Positions 1 to 7,623 are shown, counted from the first letter of the stretch. The stretch: 17,850 nt of DNA from an uncultured Spirochaetales bacterium (GCA_945947045.1 CAMEXG010000017.1:1-17850), one strand, 5' to 3'. Made by a program: numbers and translations. The notes: generated by a model not told the origin, from the sequence alone.

Positions 1-51
1 AGAAGAGAATATTGCTCTAAGGGTTGTGATCAACTGATAAAATCAATTTGA
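1..51 (+). other. possible tail of an upstream gene
   Basis: Frame 1 is open from the first base to a TGA at 49-51 (16 residues). Frame 2 is open to a TGA at 35-37 (11 residues). Either could be the C-terminus of a gene that begins before the window, but neither is long enough to identify. The remaining sequence up to 241 is AT-rich and holds the control region of the maltodextrin operon. Confidence 0.15.
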
Positions 52-102
52 TATTGAAGTCATAGATCTGGAAAATAGGGATTATTTTTCCTAAAATAAG
101 TA

Positions 103-118
103 TTAACTATTTAGTTAA
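103..118. repeat. 16-bp palindrome upstream of the maltodextrin operon
   Basis: TTAACTA and TAGTTAA form a perfect 7-bp inverted repeat around a central TT. It lies about 30 bp upstream of the LacI-type operator and outside any gene. It could be a second regulator-binding site or simply AT-rich symmetry. No regulator can be assigned from the sequence. Confidence 0.4.
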
Positions 119-146
119 CTTCTTTTAAAATAATAAATTAAAAAAA

Positions 147-158
147 GAAAACGCTTTC
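147..158. promoter_or_regulatory. LacI-family operator of the maltodextrin operon
   Basis: GAAAACGCTTTC is a near-perfect palindrome centred on CG (5 of 6 positions pair), with A/T flanks that extend the symmetry. A central CG with A-rich and T-rich arms is the classic form of LacI/GalR-family operators (MalR, CcpA cre). The operon it precedes ends in a LacI-family gene (5973-6977), so autoregulation by that protein is the simplest inference. It sits about 50 bp upstream of the best promoter start site. Confidence 0.65.
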
Positions 159-169
159 CTTTTTTTACT

Positions 170-198
170 TTGACTTCCCATTACTTGGGCCACATACT
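170..198 (+). promoter_or_regulatory. candidate sigma-70 promoter of the maltodextrin operon
   Basis: The -35 TTGACT (170-175), a 17-bp spacer and the -10 CATACT (193-198) predict a start near 205 and a leader of about 37 nt before the ATG at 242. The -35 differs from consensus at one position and the -10 at two. An alternative -10 (AATAAT, 129-134) would put the LacI operator just downstream of the start, but it has no good -35. Confidence 0.45.
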
Positions 199-241
199 TT
201 GAAAAAAGAGAAACATCTTTCTATCAGTTATGGAGGAAAAC

Positions 242-1279
242 ATGAAGAAGATTTTTGTAGTATTAATCGCTCTTTCTCTTGCTTTGTCCCTGTATGCACA
301 GGGGGCTCAAGAGGTGGCTATGGAACAAAAAGAAGAAGTAAAAGTTGAGGATATCATTGTGTATGCAAAAGTCCCTGCAGAGTGGCGATATGCAACTATT
401 TGGGCTTGGGAGAACGCTAGCGGCAAGAATGCTTTTGATGGCGTTTCTTGGCCAGGAGTGCCGATGATCCCAGATTCAGCCAACGAAGGTTGGTACTATA
501 TCTGGGTTCCCGGATATGTTGATATTGTAATCATCAACGGCCAGATGAATGGTAGCGATATCCAGACAGATGGAATCGAAATCAAGGGTTCCAGCTGGAT
601 AACAATTAATAGTGATAAATCGGCAAACGTTGTCTCCAATAAGATTACTTCCGGTGATTTACCGGAGAAGGAATCAAGACACTGGGTATATGCAACAGTT
701 GATGAAGAGTGGGAGAACCCATGTGTCTGGGCATGGAATGTTGAGAGCGGAAAGAATGCATTTTCTTCTTGGCCCGGAATGGCTATGAGACCAATGGGTG
801 AAGGTAAATATAGTGCTATGGTCCCTGATTTCTGCGATGGTCTTATCATTAATGGAAACGGTGGAACGGTGCAGACTGTAGATATCAAAGACTTGGATCC
901 TGCAGATATTTGGGTGACTGTTGATAAAGACGGAAAGGAAGATATCTCATATTCCGACCCGGAGAAGAAAGTGGAGAATATCACTATTTATGCAAAAGTA
1001 CCTGAAGGCTGGAATGAGCCGTGTCTATGGGCTTGGTCAGATCCAGATGGAGCCGGTGCTTATACAACTTGGCCAGGTGCTCAGTTTGAGATGGGGGATA
1101 ATGGTTGGTATGAAATATCAGTGGGTGGCTGGATAAACTCAATCATCGTAAATGCCAATGGCGGTACAATTCAGACAGGAGATGAGCATAAAGGCAACAT
1201 CGAAAAGGGTAGGGACTTATGGATTGTTGTTACTTCTCCTGAAGTCTCCGAAGTTTATTACGAGGAACCTGTTCTTTAA
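242..1279 (+). CDS. secreted protein with three tandem CBM26-like starch-binding modules
   Basis: This protein of 345 aa starts at the ATG at 242, which has GGAGG at 232-236. An ATG at 230 overlaps that ribosome site and is unlikely. Residues 1-19 form a signal peptide (Lys-Lys, hydrophobic core, ending LYA before QGAQE). There is no lipobox cysteine, so a soluble exported protein is expected. The rest is three homologous modules at about 37-130, 148-236 and 247-336. Each has Y-A-x-V near its start, WAW, WPG, a G-(W/K)-Y strand and an (I/V)-N-x(5-9)-QT strand. This pattern matches starch-binding family CBM26, where aromatic residues bind alpha-glucan. No catalytic domain is present. As the first gene of a maltodextrin uptake operon it probably captures starch or maltodextrin outside the inner membrane, like an accessory SusE/SusF-type protein. 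The CBM assignment is from motif recall, and the capture role is inference. Confidence 0.8.
   Translation: MKKIFVVLIALSLALSLYAQGAQEVAMEQKEEVKVEDIIVYAKVPAEWRYATIWAWENASGKNAFDGVSWPGVPMIPDSANEGWYYIWVPGYVDIVIINGQMNGSDIQTDGIEIKGSSWITINSDKSANVVSNKITSGDLPEKESRHWVYATVDEEWENPCVWAWNVESGKNAFSSWPGMAMRPMGEGKYSAMVPDFCDGLIINGNGGTVQTVDIKDLDPADIWVTVDKDGKEDISYSDPEKKVENITIYAKVPEGWNEPCLWAWSDPDGAGAYTTWPGAQFEMGDNGWYEISVGGWINSIIVNANGGTIQTGDEHKGNIEKGRDLWIVVTSPEVSEVYYEEPVL
350..1246 (+). repeat. three tandem CBM26-like module repeats inside the first gene
   Basis: Approximate module spans are 350-610, 683-949 and 977-1246. WAW, WPG and (I/V)-N...QT recur in the same order and spacing in each module. Modules 2 and 3 are closest to each other (W-x-x-PC-x-WAW and N-x-NGGT-x-QT). 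Module 1 has a longer loop before its QT and lacks the Pro-Cys pair, so its ligand preference may differ. Confidence 0.75.
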
Positions 1280-1286
1280 ATTCAAT

Positions 1287-1308
1287 CCGGAGTCCTTTGG
1301 GATTCCGG
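1287..1308 (+). other. intercistronic RNA hairpin between the CBM gene and malE
   Basis: CCGGAGTCC pairs with GGATTCCGG (9 bp, one G-T) around a TTTG tetraloop. It sits in the 48-nt gap between the first two genes. No T-run follows, so it is not a classic intrinsic terminator. An mRNA-stabilising or processing element that separates CBM protein expression from the transporter genes is a reasonable inference. Confidence 0.6.
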
Positions 1309-1327
1309 GCATTCTATGAGGATAAAA

Positions 1328-2530
1328 ATGAAAAAATACAAAACTTTGATATTATTGCTGATGGTTGTTTTTGTGCTCACAGGATGTGGGAAAAAGAATG
1401 CTTCATCCAGTCAATCTATAGTCATCTGGCATGATAAAGAAGAAGCGGTGATAGAAGTGCTGGAGAAGCATCTGAAAGAAACAGTGCCTGAAGTTGAAGT
1501 CACCTTTGAAAAGAAGACAGGACTTACAGAATCATTGAAGCTGGTGGGAAATGATCCATCGTCCGCTCCTGATATGTATCTTTTCGCCCACGATAAACTG
1601 GGGGTATACGCTGAGATGGGCATATTGTCTCCTATAACAGATTTCATCAGTAAAGAAGAGCTTTCAGATTATATACCCCTGACTCTCTCCTCTGCTACTT
1701 ACAAGGGTGAAATCTATCAGCTGCCCCTATATTTCGAGACTCTTCTCTTTGTTTATAACAAGAAGTATATGAGTGACGAGGAGGTTCCGAAGACAACTGA
1801 AGAGCTATATGAATATATGGTGGCCAAGACTAAATATGGCCATTATGGTTTTGTAGAGCAGCACTCTACACCATACTATGCTGTGGGATGGGTTCATGCC
1901 TTTAACTCTGATTATATTTCACCTGACGGCGTTCCTCTCTTTGATACGGAAGAGATGAAAAGTGCTCTTTCCTATCACAAGAAGTTTGTCTCTCTTATGC
2001 CTGGCGAGACAGAGTATGCAACTGTGAACACTCTTTTTCTGGAAGGTATGGCTCATACTTCAATTGTAGGACCTTGGTTTGTTCCCAGCATAAAAGAGAA
2101 GGGTATAGACGTGGGCTTTGCCCAAATGCCGGTGGTTGACTCAACAGGAGAGCCTATCTCTCCATATTGTGGAGTACAGGGTGTGCATGTAATAAAGGTA
2201 CACGCTGAAGAGAAAAAAGAAGCTATGACAAAAGTCATAAAAGCTTTGATGTCTCCGCTTGTTGGAATAGAGCTTGCACTCTCTACAGGAGCAGCTCCCG
2301 CTAGGCTTTCATCATATGAGGATGAAGAAGTGAAGAATAATACCCTTGTGATGCTGATGCGTCAGACGGCAGAGAGCGCAAAGCCTATGCCGAACATACC
2401 TGAGCTGGATCCTGTTTTTGTGGTTGCGGGAAACCTTTTGACAGATATCAACATGAGTGGGATGGATATCGACGAAGCTGCAGAAAAAGCCCAGAAGAAG
2501 GCTTTGGAATTAATAGGGAACATGAGATGA
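1328..2530 (+). CDS. malE: maltodextrin ABC transporter substrate-binding lipoprotein (MalE-like)
   Basis: This 400-aa protein is of the extracellular solute-binding family 1 (MalE type). The chosen ATG at 1328 has TGAGGA at 1317-1322, and the in-frame ATG at 1316 would overlap that ribosome site. A lipoprotein signal peptide ends LTG|C with the lipidated Cys at residue 20, followed by a polar linker. The mature part begins with a beta strand ending IVIWHDKE and has the PAxP-like and aromatic regions usual for maltodextrin binders. It should deliver malto-oligosaccharides to the MalFG permease encoded immediately downstream, and its stop overlaps malF by ATGA. The sugar specificity is inferred from the neopullulanase and CBM26 neighbours. 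The sequence alone fits a general group 1 sugar binder. Confidence 0.85.
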   Translation: MKKYKTLILLLMVVFVLTGCGKKNASSSQSIVIWHDKEEAVIEVLEKHLKETVPEVEVTFEKKTGLTESLKLVGNDPSSAPDMYLFAHDKLGVYAEMGILSPITDFISKEELSDYIPLTLSSATYKGEIYQLPLYFETLLFVYNKKYMSDEEVPKTTEELYEYMVAKTKYGHYGFVEQHSTPYYAVGWVHAFNSDYISPDGVPLFDTEEMKSALSYHKKFVSLMPGETEYATVNTLFLEGMAHTSIVGPWFVPSIKEKGIDVGFAQMPVVDSTGEPISPYCGVQGVHVIKVHAEEKKEAMTKVIKALMSPLVGIELALSTGAAPARLSSYEDEEVKNNTLVMLMRQTAESAKPMPNIPELDPVFVVAGNLLTDINMSGMDIDEAAEKAQKKALELIGNMR

Positions 2531-3429
2531 ACAAAAAGAATCTGAGAAAGAAGACTCTTATAGCATACGCTGCCTCTGCTCCTGCTCTCATTTTGATAGC
2601 TTCTATTGTAGTCTTTCCTATTATCTACACCCTTTATATCTCTCTCACCAATATGAACACTTACCATTGGTTCAACTACGAGATAATAGGTCTAAAGAAT
2701 TACCAGAGGGCGCTGACTGTATTTGATTCAGGGTTTTTCTCTGCTCTTCTTACTACAATTCTATGGACTGTGGTTAATATCGTCATTCAGTTGATAATAG
2801 CCTTTGTTGTGGCCAATCTGTTGAATTCTCCGCTTCTTAAGCATCAGAAGCGGCTCTATGAAACGATACTTATGTTTCCATGGGCTATGCCAGGATATGT
2901 AAGTATACTTCTCTGGAAGACGGGAATGTTTAATACTCAGTTTGGACTGTTGAATAACTGGGTGCAGAAATTGGGTCTGGAGCCCCAGAGGTGGCTCAGT
3001 AGCGATATCAGTGCATTTTTATGCTGTACAGTTGTAAACCTGTGGCTTGCCCTACCATTTATGATAATGATCATGGATGGTGGATTGAAGAGCATAGATA
3101 AATGCTTATATGAGAGTGCAACAATAGATGGAGCCGGGAAACTAAAGCAGGCTATGGTCGTTACTATCCCGTGCCTCAAACCAATAATTGGGCCTTCTGT
3201 TGTGATCACAATCTTCACTACTTTCAAGACTTTCGATGTCATATATCTTATGGTTCTTCAGACTGGAGCCCAGACTGGAGCTCATATCCAGACGATTATT
3301 ACATATGCTTATGAGAATGCTTTTATAACAAACAACTATGGGTACTCGTCGGCAATAAGCATCATCATTTTCATTATGCTCATTGCGTTTTCTGTTGTCA
3401 CCTCCAGGAGGAAGAATGATGACGCGTAA
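2527..3429 (+). CDS. malF: maltodextrin ABC transporter permease (MalF-like)
   Basis: This is a 300-aa integral membrane protein of the binding-protein-dependent transport family with about six hydrophobic segments (near residues 15-38, 72-98, 112-132, 162-184, 222-246 and 272-292). The cytoplasmic EAA loop that docks on the ATPase lies at about 195-219 (ESATIDGAG followed by ...TIPCLKP). It lacks the long periplasmic P2 domain of E. coli MalF, as is usual for the short MalF/MsmF/UgpA-type permeases. The start overlaps the malE stop by 4 nt, so the genes are probably translationally coupled. It pairs with the MalG subunit downstream to form the transmembrane channel. The substrate is inferred from context. 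Confidence 0.87.
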   Translation: MNKKNLRKKTLIAYAASAPALILIASIVVFPIIYTLYISLTNMNTYHWFNYEIIGLKNYQRALTVFDSGFFSALLTTILWTVVNIVIQLIIAFVVANLLNSPLLKHQKRLYETILMFPWAMPGYVSILLWKTGMFNTQFGLLNNWVQKLGLEPQRWLSSDISAFLCCTVVNLWLALPFMIMIMDGGLKSIDKCLYESATIDGAGKLKQAMVVTIPCLKPIIGPSVVITIFTTFKTFDVIYLMVLQTGAQTGAHIQTIITYAYENAFITNNYGYSSAISIIIFIMLIAFSVVTSRRKNDDA

Positions 3430-4264
3430 GAGAATCAGAATAATTACCTCGAAAATACTGTTGAATCTATTTTTCGTTATTTCGTGTGCTATGGCTCTTC
3501 TGCCGATTTTGTATGCACTTTCCATTTCTTTTACCAAAGATGCTTCTCTATTAAGTAAGGATTTTTCTTTTGTTCCGAAGCACTTCACTCTCGATAACTA
3601 CAAAGCGGTATTCACGGAAGAACCTGTTCCTCTGTGGTTCTGGAACTCCATATTCTTGGCATTCATGACTATCTGTCTTTCCCTTTCTACAGCAGTACCT
3701 GCAGCTTATATATTCTCAAGATGGAAGTTCCCGGGAAGAAAGGGGATATTGAAGGCTCTTCTTCTTTTATATTCATTTCCTTCAATACTATCTATGTTCG
3801 CCATATACAAAATGATGAGTAGTCTACATCTTATAAATACACGTATTGGAATCATAATAATATATGCAGGTACTATGAGTGTCTTTGCTCTCTGGAATAT
3901 GAAAGGGTATTTCGACACTATTCCTGTAGAAATAGAGGAAGCTGCAAAGATTGATGGATGCTCTGACTATATAATCGTATTAAAAATTGTCACACCTTTG
4001 GCACGACCATCTTTGATTGTTACCGCCACAATGGTTCTTAACTTTGTTTGGAATGAGTATATTTTCTCCATCAACTTTCTCACAGGAAGTAAAAACGAGA
4101 CACTTGCCTCAGGCTTATATTCATTACAAGCAACAGAGATGTCAGGATCTTGGCCTGTGTTTGCAGCAGCTGCAATACTGGTATCTCTCCCTGTTTTGGT
4201 TATTTTCTTCTTCTCTCAGAAGTATATGACCAGCGGCCTTACTTCCGGAGGTGTAAAAGGATGA
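3416..4264 (+). CDS. malG: maltodextrin ABC transporter permease (MalG-like)
   Basis: The 282-aa permease subunit starts at the ATG at 3416 or the adjacent ATG at 3419. AGGAGG at 3406-3411 fits both, whereas an upstream in-frame ATG at 3383 lies inside malF and has no such site. It overlaps the malF end by 14 nt. It has six membrane segments, with an EAA motif at about 174-198 (EEAAKIDGC, then ...VTPLARP) that contacts the nucleotide-binding subunit. The C-terminus (GLTSGGVKG) is the conserved MalG/MsmG tail. No ABC ATPase gene follows. The next gene overlaps it by ATGA. It should form a heterodimer with MalF in the inner membrane. Confidence 0.88.
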   Translation: MMTRKRIRIITSKILLNLFFVISCAMALLPILYALSISFTKDASLLSKDFSFVPKHFTLDNYKAVFTEEPVPLWFWNSIFLAFMTICLSLSTAVPAAYIFSRWKFPGRKGILKALLLLYSFPSILSMFAIYKMMSSLHLINTRIGIIIIYAGTMSVFALWNMKGYFDTIPVEIEEAAKIDGCSDYIIVLKIVTPLARPSLIVTATMVLNFVWNEYIFSINFLTGSKNETLASGLYSLQATEMSGSWPVFAAAAILVSLPVLVIFFFSQKYMTSGLTSGGVKG

Positions 4265-5976
4265 AAAAGGAAGCGATACTTCACATACCCATGTCTGAAT
4301 ATGCATATGCATTGGATGAAGATAGAGTAGTGTTCAGGATAAGGACAGGTAAAGATGATATCTCCTCCTGTACTCTTTATTACGGGGATAGAGCATGTAG
4401 AAATAACCCTGTAGATTTTCATTCTGTAGAAATGAAGAAGGTTGCTTATTCAACCCTCTTTGATTGGTATGAAGTAGAGTTCAAGAGTATGTATAACAGA
4501 ATCTGTTATTACTTTCAGCTTGTAGATAATGAAGGTGAATGTATTCTTTTCTATGGCGACTCATTTGAGAAGGATCGTAGTATTAATAGAAGTGAGTATT
4601 TCCAACTTCCATTCAATCATCGGGCGGACAGGCTCCAAATTCCTTCTTGGGCTAAGGATGCTGTAGTTTACAATATTTTTCCAGATAGCTTCGCTACTGG
4701 GAAAGGCTTTATCTCGTCAAAAGAAACCTCTGCTTCTTACAATGGATATAGTATTAAAGGCCTGAGAGGGGGGACTATAAAGGGAATCAGGGAAAACCTG
4801 GATTATATTGAGGCGTTAGGCTTCAATACTATATATCTGAATCCTATTTTCGTTGCAGGCGAATACCATAAATACGACACAATAGATTACTTTCATATTG
4901 ATCCGGTTTTTGGAAGCGACGAAGAGTTCAAGGCTCTTGTAGATGATATTCACCAAAGGGGGATGAGAATCATAATAGACGGGGTGTTTAATCACTCGGG
5001 ATGGCATTTCTTTGCCTTTGAAGATGTAAAACAAAAGGGAAGAGAATCAAAGTATTGGTCTTGGTTCCATCATTTGGAGGATCCTGTGGTTGTTCCGGAC
5101 ACCTGGGAGGAATACCCGAAGTATGAGTGCTTTGGATATGAGAGAATGATGCCTAAGCTTGCAACAGATGACCCCTTGGTCCAAGAGTACTTTATAAATG
5201 TAGGAAAGTATTGGACTGAGAAGTATGATATCGATGGGTGGCGACTAGACGTAGCCAGTGAAATCTGCGATCTGTTTTGGATTAACTTTAGAAGAGAGAT
5301 AAAGAGTGTAAAGAGAGATTGCCTACTGATTGGCGAAGTATGGGAGAGCGCTGGTCATTGGTTGGACGGAAAGATCTTCGACAGCACGATGAACTATGAT
5401 TTCAGAAGGCATTTAATCCGTTACTTCGCTTTAGAGAATATAAATACTGAGGAATTCAATTCCAGAGTGACGAATATGCTTATGAGGTATAGAAAACAAG
5501 CCCTGCTTTCCCAGCTTAATCTCTTAGATAGTCATGATGTCTCCAGGTTTTTGTCTCTATGCGGAGGAAATGAAAGGAAAATGGAACTTGCTGTAGTTTT
5601 TCTTATGACATTCCCCGGTATGCCTTGTGTGTTTTATGGTGATGAACTAGGTGTAATGGGAGAAGAAGAGAGAGAATACAGAAAGGCTATGCCTTGGAAA
5701 AGTGTGAGAGGCAATCTCTTTTATTTGTATAAAGAACTAATATCGCTCCGTAATAGAGAGAGTGCATTACGTTCTGGTTCTTTCAGAGTGGAGGGAATAA
5801 CAAAAGAGGGTGTTTATATTTACTCGAGAAGAACTGAAGAGAGTGTAATAAGTGTAATAATTAACAGGACTGGATTTACATATTATAGAAAGGTCGGAAA
5901 CATTATTCTTCAACAGGGTTATAATGAAGGGAGACTTGAACCATATGGATATGTAATCAAAAAAGGAGAGATATGA
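4261..5976 (+). CDS. GH13 neopullulanase / cyclomaltodextrinase (maltogenic amylase type)
   Basis: This 571-aa protein has the usual length for subfamily GH13_20. GGAGG at 4247-4251 supports the ATG at 4261. The same frame is open upstream, but that part lies inside malG. There is no signal peptide, so it acts in the cytoplasm on imported maltodextrins or cyclodextrins. Residues 1-125 form a beta-rich N-terminal domain (CBM34-like). The catalytic barrel shows region I DGVFNHS (240-246), region V MPKLATDD (297-304), region II GWRLDVASE (326-334, nucleophile Asp330), region III GEVWE (358-362, acid/base Glu359) and region IV LLDSHD (421-426, Asp426). All three catalytic acids are present. HKYDTIDY with ...DPVFG (203-218) is typical of cyclomaltodextrinases. 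The MPKL region V separates it from oligo-1,6-glucosidases. Region V has Ala where Asn is usual. Confidence 0.88.
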   Translation: MKKEAILHIPMSEYAYALDEDRVVFRIRTGKDDISSCTLYYGDRACRNNPVDFHSVEMKKVAYSTLFDWYEVEFKSMYNRICYYFQLVDNEGECILFYGDSFEKDRSINRSEYFQLPFNHRADRLQIPSWAKDAVVYNIFPDSFATGKGFISSKETSASYNGYSIKGLRGGTIKGIRENLDYIEALGFNTIYLNPIFVAGEYHKYDTIDYFHIDPVFGSDEEFKALVDDIHQRGMRIIIDGVFNHSGWHFFAFEDVKQKGRESKYWSWFHHLEDPVVVPDTWEEYPKYECFGYERMMPKLATDDPLVQEYFINVGKYWTEKYDIDGWRLDVASEICDLFWINFRREIKSVKRDCLLIGEVWESAGHWLDGKIFDSTMNYDFRRHLIRYFALENINTEEFNSRVTNMLMRYRKQALLSQLNLLDSHDVSRFLSLCGGNERKMELAVVFLMTFPGMPCVFYGDELGVMGEEEREYRKAMPWKSVRGNLFYLYKELISLRNRESALRSGSFRVEGITKEGVYIYSRRTEESVISVIINRTGFTYYRKVGNIILQQGYNEGRLEPYGYVIKKGEI

Positions 5977-6977
5977 GTGTTTCTATCAGTGATGTAGCAA
6001 GAAAGGCAGGCGTCTCCATTTCAACTGTATCCAAGGCTCTTAACGATAAGTCTTCTGTTTCCTCCTCCACAGTAGAGAGAATAAAACAGACTGCGGAAGA
6101 AATGGGATACGTACCCAATTCCAGAGCTAGAGTGTTTGCTACAAAAGAAACAAAGCAGATTGCCTTTGTTGCCGATATTCCAAAAGATACAGCCTTCTAT
6201 AATCCGCATATCTTCGAGATAATAATGGGCCTTCGACACTCAGTATCTAAGCGGGGATACTCTCTCATTGTCGAGTCTGTGGAAAAGAAAGAGTCGTTGG
6301 ATTATATAGAAAAAATCTATAAAAAGAATATGGTCGATGCTTTGGTGATTCATGCTTCGATCATCACAAAGAGGTTGGAGAGCCTCGTTGTAAAGAGCAA
6401 TCTTCCCCATCTCATCATCGGGGAGCCAGATTATCAATCGACACTAAGCTGGATCGATACAGATAATGCTCTTTCGGGGGCAGTCGCCATAAGACACTTA
6501 TTGAAAAACGATTACTTTCCAATTGCATTTGTAGGAGGAAAGGCTGACGACATGATATCCGCCCATAGATTCGAGGGGGCAGAAAGAGAGTTGAGACAGA
6601 ATAATCTCTCCTTTGAGGACCAATATGTTCTTTCCACCTCTTCCACCATCGTTTCGGGAATGAATGCAGCAAAGAAAATATTAAAGATGGAGAAGCCCCC
6701 GAGGTCTGTACTCTGTGCAAATAGCGTCATAGCCTTCGGTTTGATGCAGGAGTTGAGAAATCAAAATATTCGAGTCCCAAAAGACATGGCGGTCATGACT
6801 TTTGATAGGTATCCTTTCTCTGATTTCACTGAGCCACGTGTCACATCTGTAGATATGAATATGTATGAAATAGGAGAGGAGGCGGGTTCCATCCTCATTA
6901 AGAATCTATCGCACCCCAACCTACGTATTCAGACTTTCACATCGGAGCCTTGTATTTTTGAGCGTGAATCAACATAA
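5973..6977 (+). CDS. LacI-family transcriptional regulator of the maltodextrin operon
   Basis: This 334-aa protein overlaps the amylase stop by ATGA, with an AAGGAGAG ribosome site. An N-terminal LacI helix-turn-helix runs from about residue 4 to 48 (ISDVARKAGVS, ISTVSKALN, ...MGYVPN), followed by the hinge near 50-58 and a periplasmic-binding-protein-like effector domain from about 62. The ending is conventional. Its position as the last gene of the operon, and the LacI-type palindrome at 147-158, make it the likely local regulator with a maltose-related effector. Whether it represses or activates cannot be read from the sequence. No clear terminator follows the stop. Confidence 0.88.
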   Translation: MSVSISDVARKAGVSISTVSKALNDKSSVSSSTVERIKQTAEEMGYVPNSRARVFATKETKQIAFVADIPKDTAFYNPHIFEIIMGLRHSVSKRGYSLIVESVEKKESLDYIEKIYKKNMVDALVIHASIITKRLESLVVKSNLPHLIIGEPDYQSTLSWIDTDNALSGAVAIRHLLKNDYFPIAFVGGKADDMISAHRFEGAERELRQNNLSFEDQYVLSTSSTIVSGMNAAKKILKMEKPPRSVLCANSVIAFGLMQELRNQNIRVPKDMAVMTFDRYPFSDFTEPRVTSVDMNMYEIGEEAGSILIKNLSHPNLRIQTFTSEPCIFEREST

Positions 6978-7076
6978 AAACCTCATTTCTTAGGTAAGAC
7001 AAGTTTGGGGGATATTTGTAACAAAGAGTTCAGTAAAAAAATGATTATTCCTTAAATTACTGTAAAAATATGATTG

Positions 7077-7105
7077 TTGAAGACTGAAAAAAACGATTGT
7101 ATATT
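7077..7105 (+). promoter_or_regulatory. candidate promoter giving a leaderless transcript
   Basis: The -35 TTGAAG (7077-7082), a 17-bp spacer and the -10 TATATT (7100-7105, one mismatch) predict initiation at about 7112, which is the A of the ATG of the next small gene. No Shine-Dalgarno sequence precedes that ATG, consistent with leaderless translation. Confidence 0.45.
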
Positions 7106-7111
7106 ATTTTT

Positions 7112-7396
7112 ATGGCTAGTATCAAAGAAATAAACGATGAATCGGTTCTTTCGTATGCACTTATGCAGCTTTCTTTTGTACTGAGAAAAACCAAAGGTAT
7201 TCGAAAAGATGTTTTTGAATCTTTTGATATGGGCAAAATAAGTAAAGAAATAGAAGTTTATATAGAAGGGCTATCAAAATTCGATCAAGCTATTATTGGT
7301 GCAAGGTTGCATTCATTATCAAAAGAAATGAACCAAACAGAAAAAGACCAAGAATGTTTTTTCCCATTCTTGGATATGTATTTCATAAAGAAGTAA
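7112..7396 (+). CDS. small protein of unknown function (94 aa)
   Basis: I do not recognise this protein. The frame can extend to a TTG at 7097, but that codon would overlap the -10 region, so the ATG at 7112 is preferred, giving 94 aa. It is predicted to be mostly helical and soluble, with a charged N-terminus, a central Lys/Arg-rich stretch (LRKTKGIRKD) and no cysteine cluster, signal peptide or obvious helix-turn-helix. It lies between the sugar operon and the DNA methyltransferase on the same strand and shares their AT-rich composition. A role with the restriction-modification pair, for example as a controller, is possible but unsupported by any motif. Confidence 0.55.
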   Translation: MASIKEINDESVLSYALMQLSFVLRKTKGIRKDVFESFDMGKISKEIEVYIEGLSKFDQAIIGARLHSLSKEMNQTEKDQECFFPFLDMYFIKK

Positions 7397-7532
7397 TGTC
7401 GTTAACGATGTTTTTTCCTTTGTCAATAGCTGGGAGTAGACGTATTCTATTTTTTAGGGTTCCTTTGATGATGAGACTGGGACTTCTCTTTCAAGAATGC
7501 TAAATATACAAAGCCATACCTATTAAGTACGG

Positions 7533-7561
7533 ATAAATAATCCTATTTATTATGCTTTTTT
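7533..7561 (+). terminator. weak AT-rich hairpin followed by a T-run
   Basis: ATAAATA (7533-7539) pairs with TATTTAT (7544-7550) around ATCC and is followed after a few bases by a run of six T. It could end the transcript of the small upstream gene or be an operator near the methyltransferase promoter. The all-AT stem makes a strong terminator unlikely. The rest of 7397-7573 shows no coding signal that I can support. A TCGTTAACGA palindrome followed by T6 lies just after the small gene. Confidence 0.25.
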
Positions 7562-7573
7562 CTCGATTTTTGA

Positions 7574-7602
7574 TTGATTTTATCCGGTAATTTATTTATA
7601 AA
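7574..7602 (+). promoter_or_regulatory. candidate promoter of the DNA methyltransferase
   Basis: The -35 TTGATT (7574-7579), a 17-bp spacer and the -10 TATAAA (7597-7602) predict a start near 7609. This leaves a leader of about 15 nt that carries AGGGAT before the ATG at 7624. Confidence 0.4.
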
Positions 7603-7623
7603 CCTTTGTAGGGATATGTGATA

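Noticed and set aside
496..984. Long antisense ORF across the CBM gene
   Set aside because: It is a shadow of the repetitive plus-strand gene, with no ribosome site and no recognisable domain.
1287..1308. Intrinsic terminator after the CBM gene
   Set aside because: The stem is good but no T-run follows, and malE begins 20 nt later with its own ribosome site.
3383..3415. Upstream start for malG
   Set aside because: It lies within malF without a ribosome site. AGGAGG at 3406-3411 points to 3416/3419.
4150..4260. Upstream extension of the amylase frame
   Set aside because: It lies inside malG. The ATG at 4261 has a GGAGG site and overlaps the malG stop by 4 nt in the same style as the other genes.
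7031..7062. Terminator after the LacI gene (CAGTAA/TTACTG)
   Set aside because: Only 6 bp of stem with a 20-nt loop and no T-tract, too weak to call.
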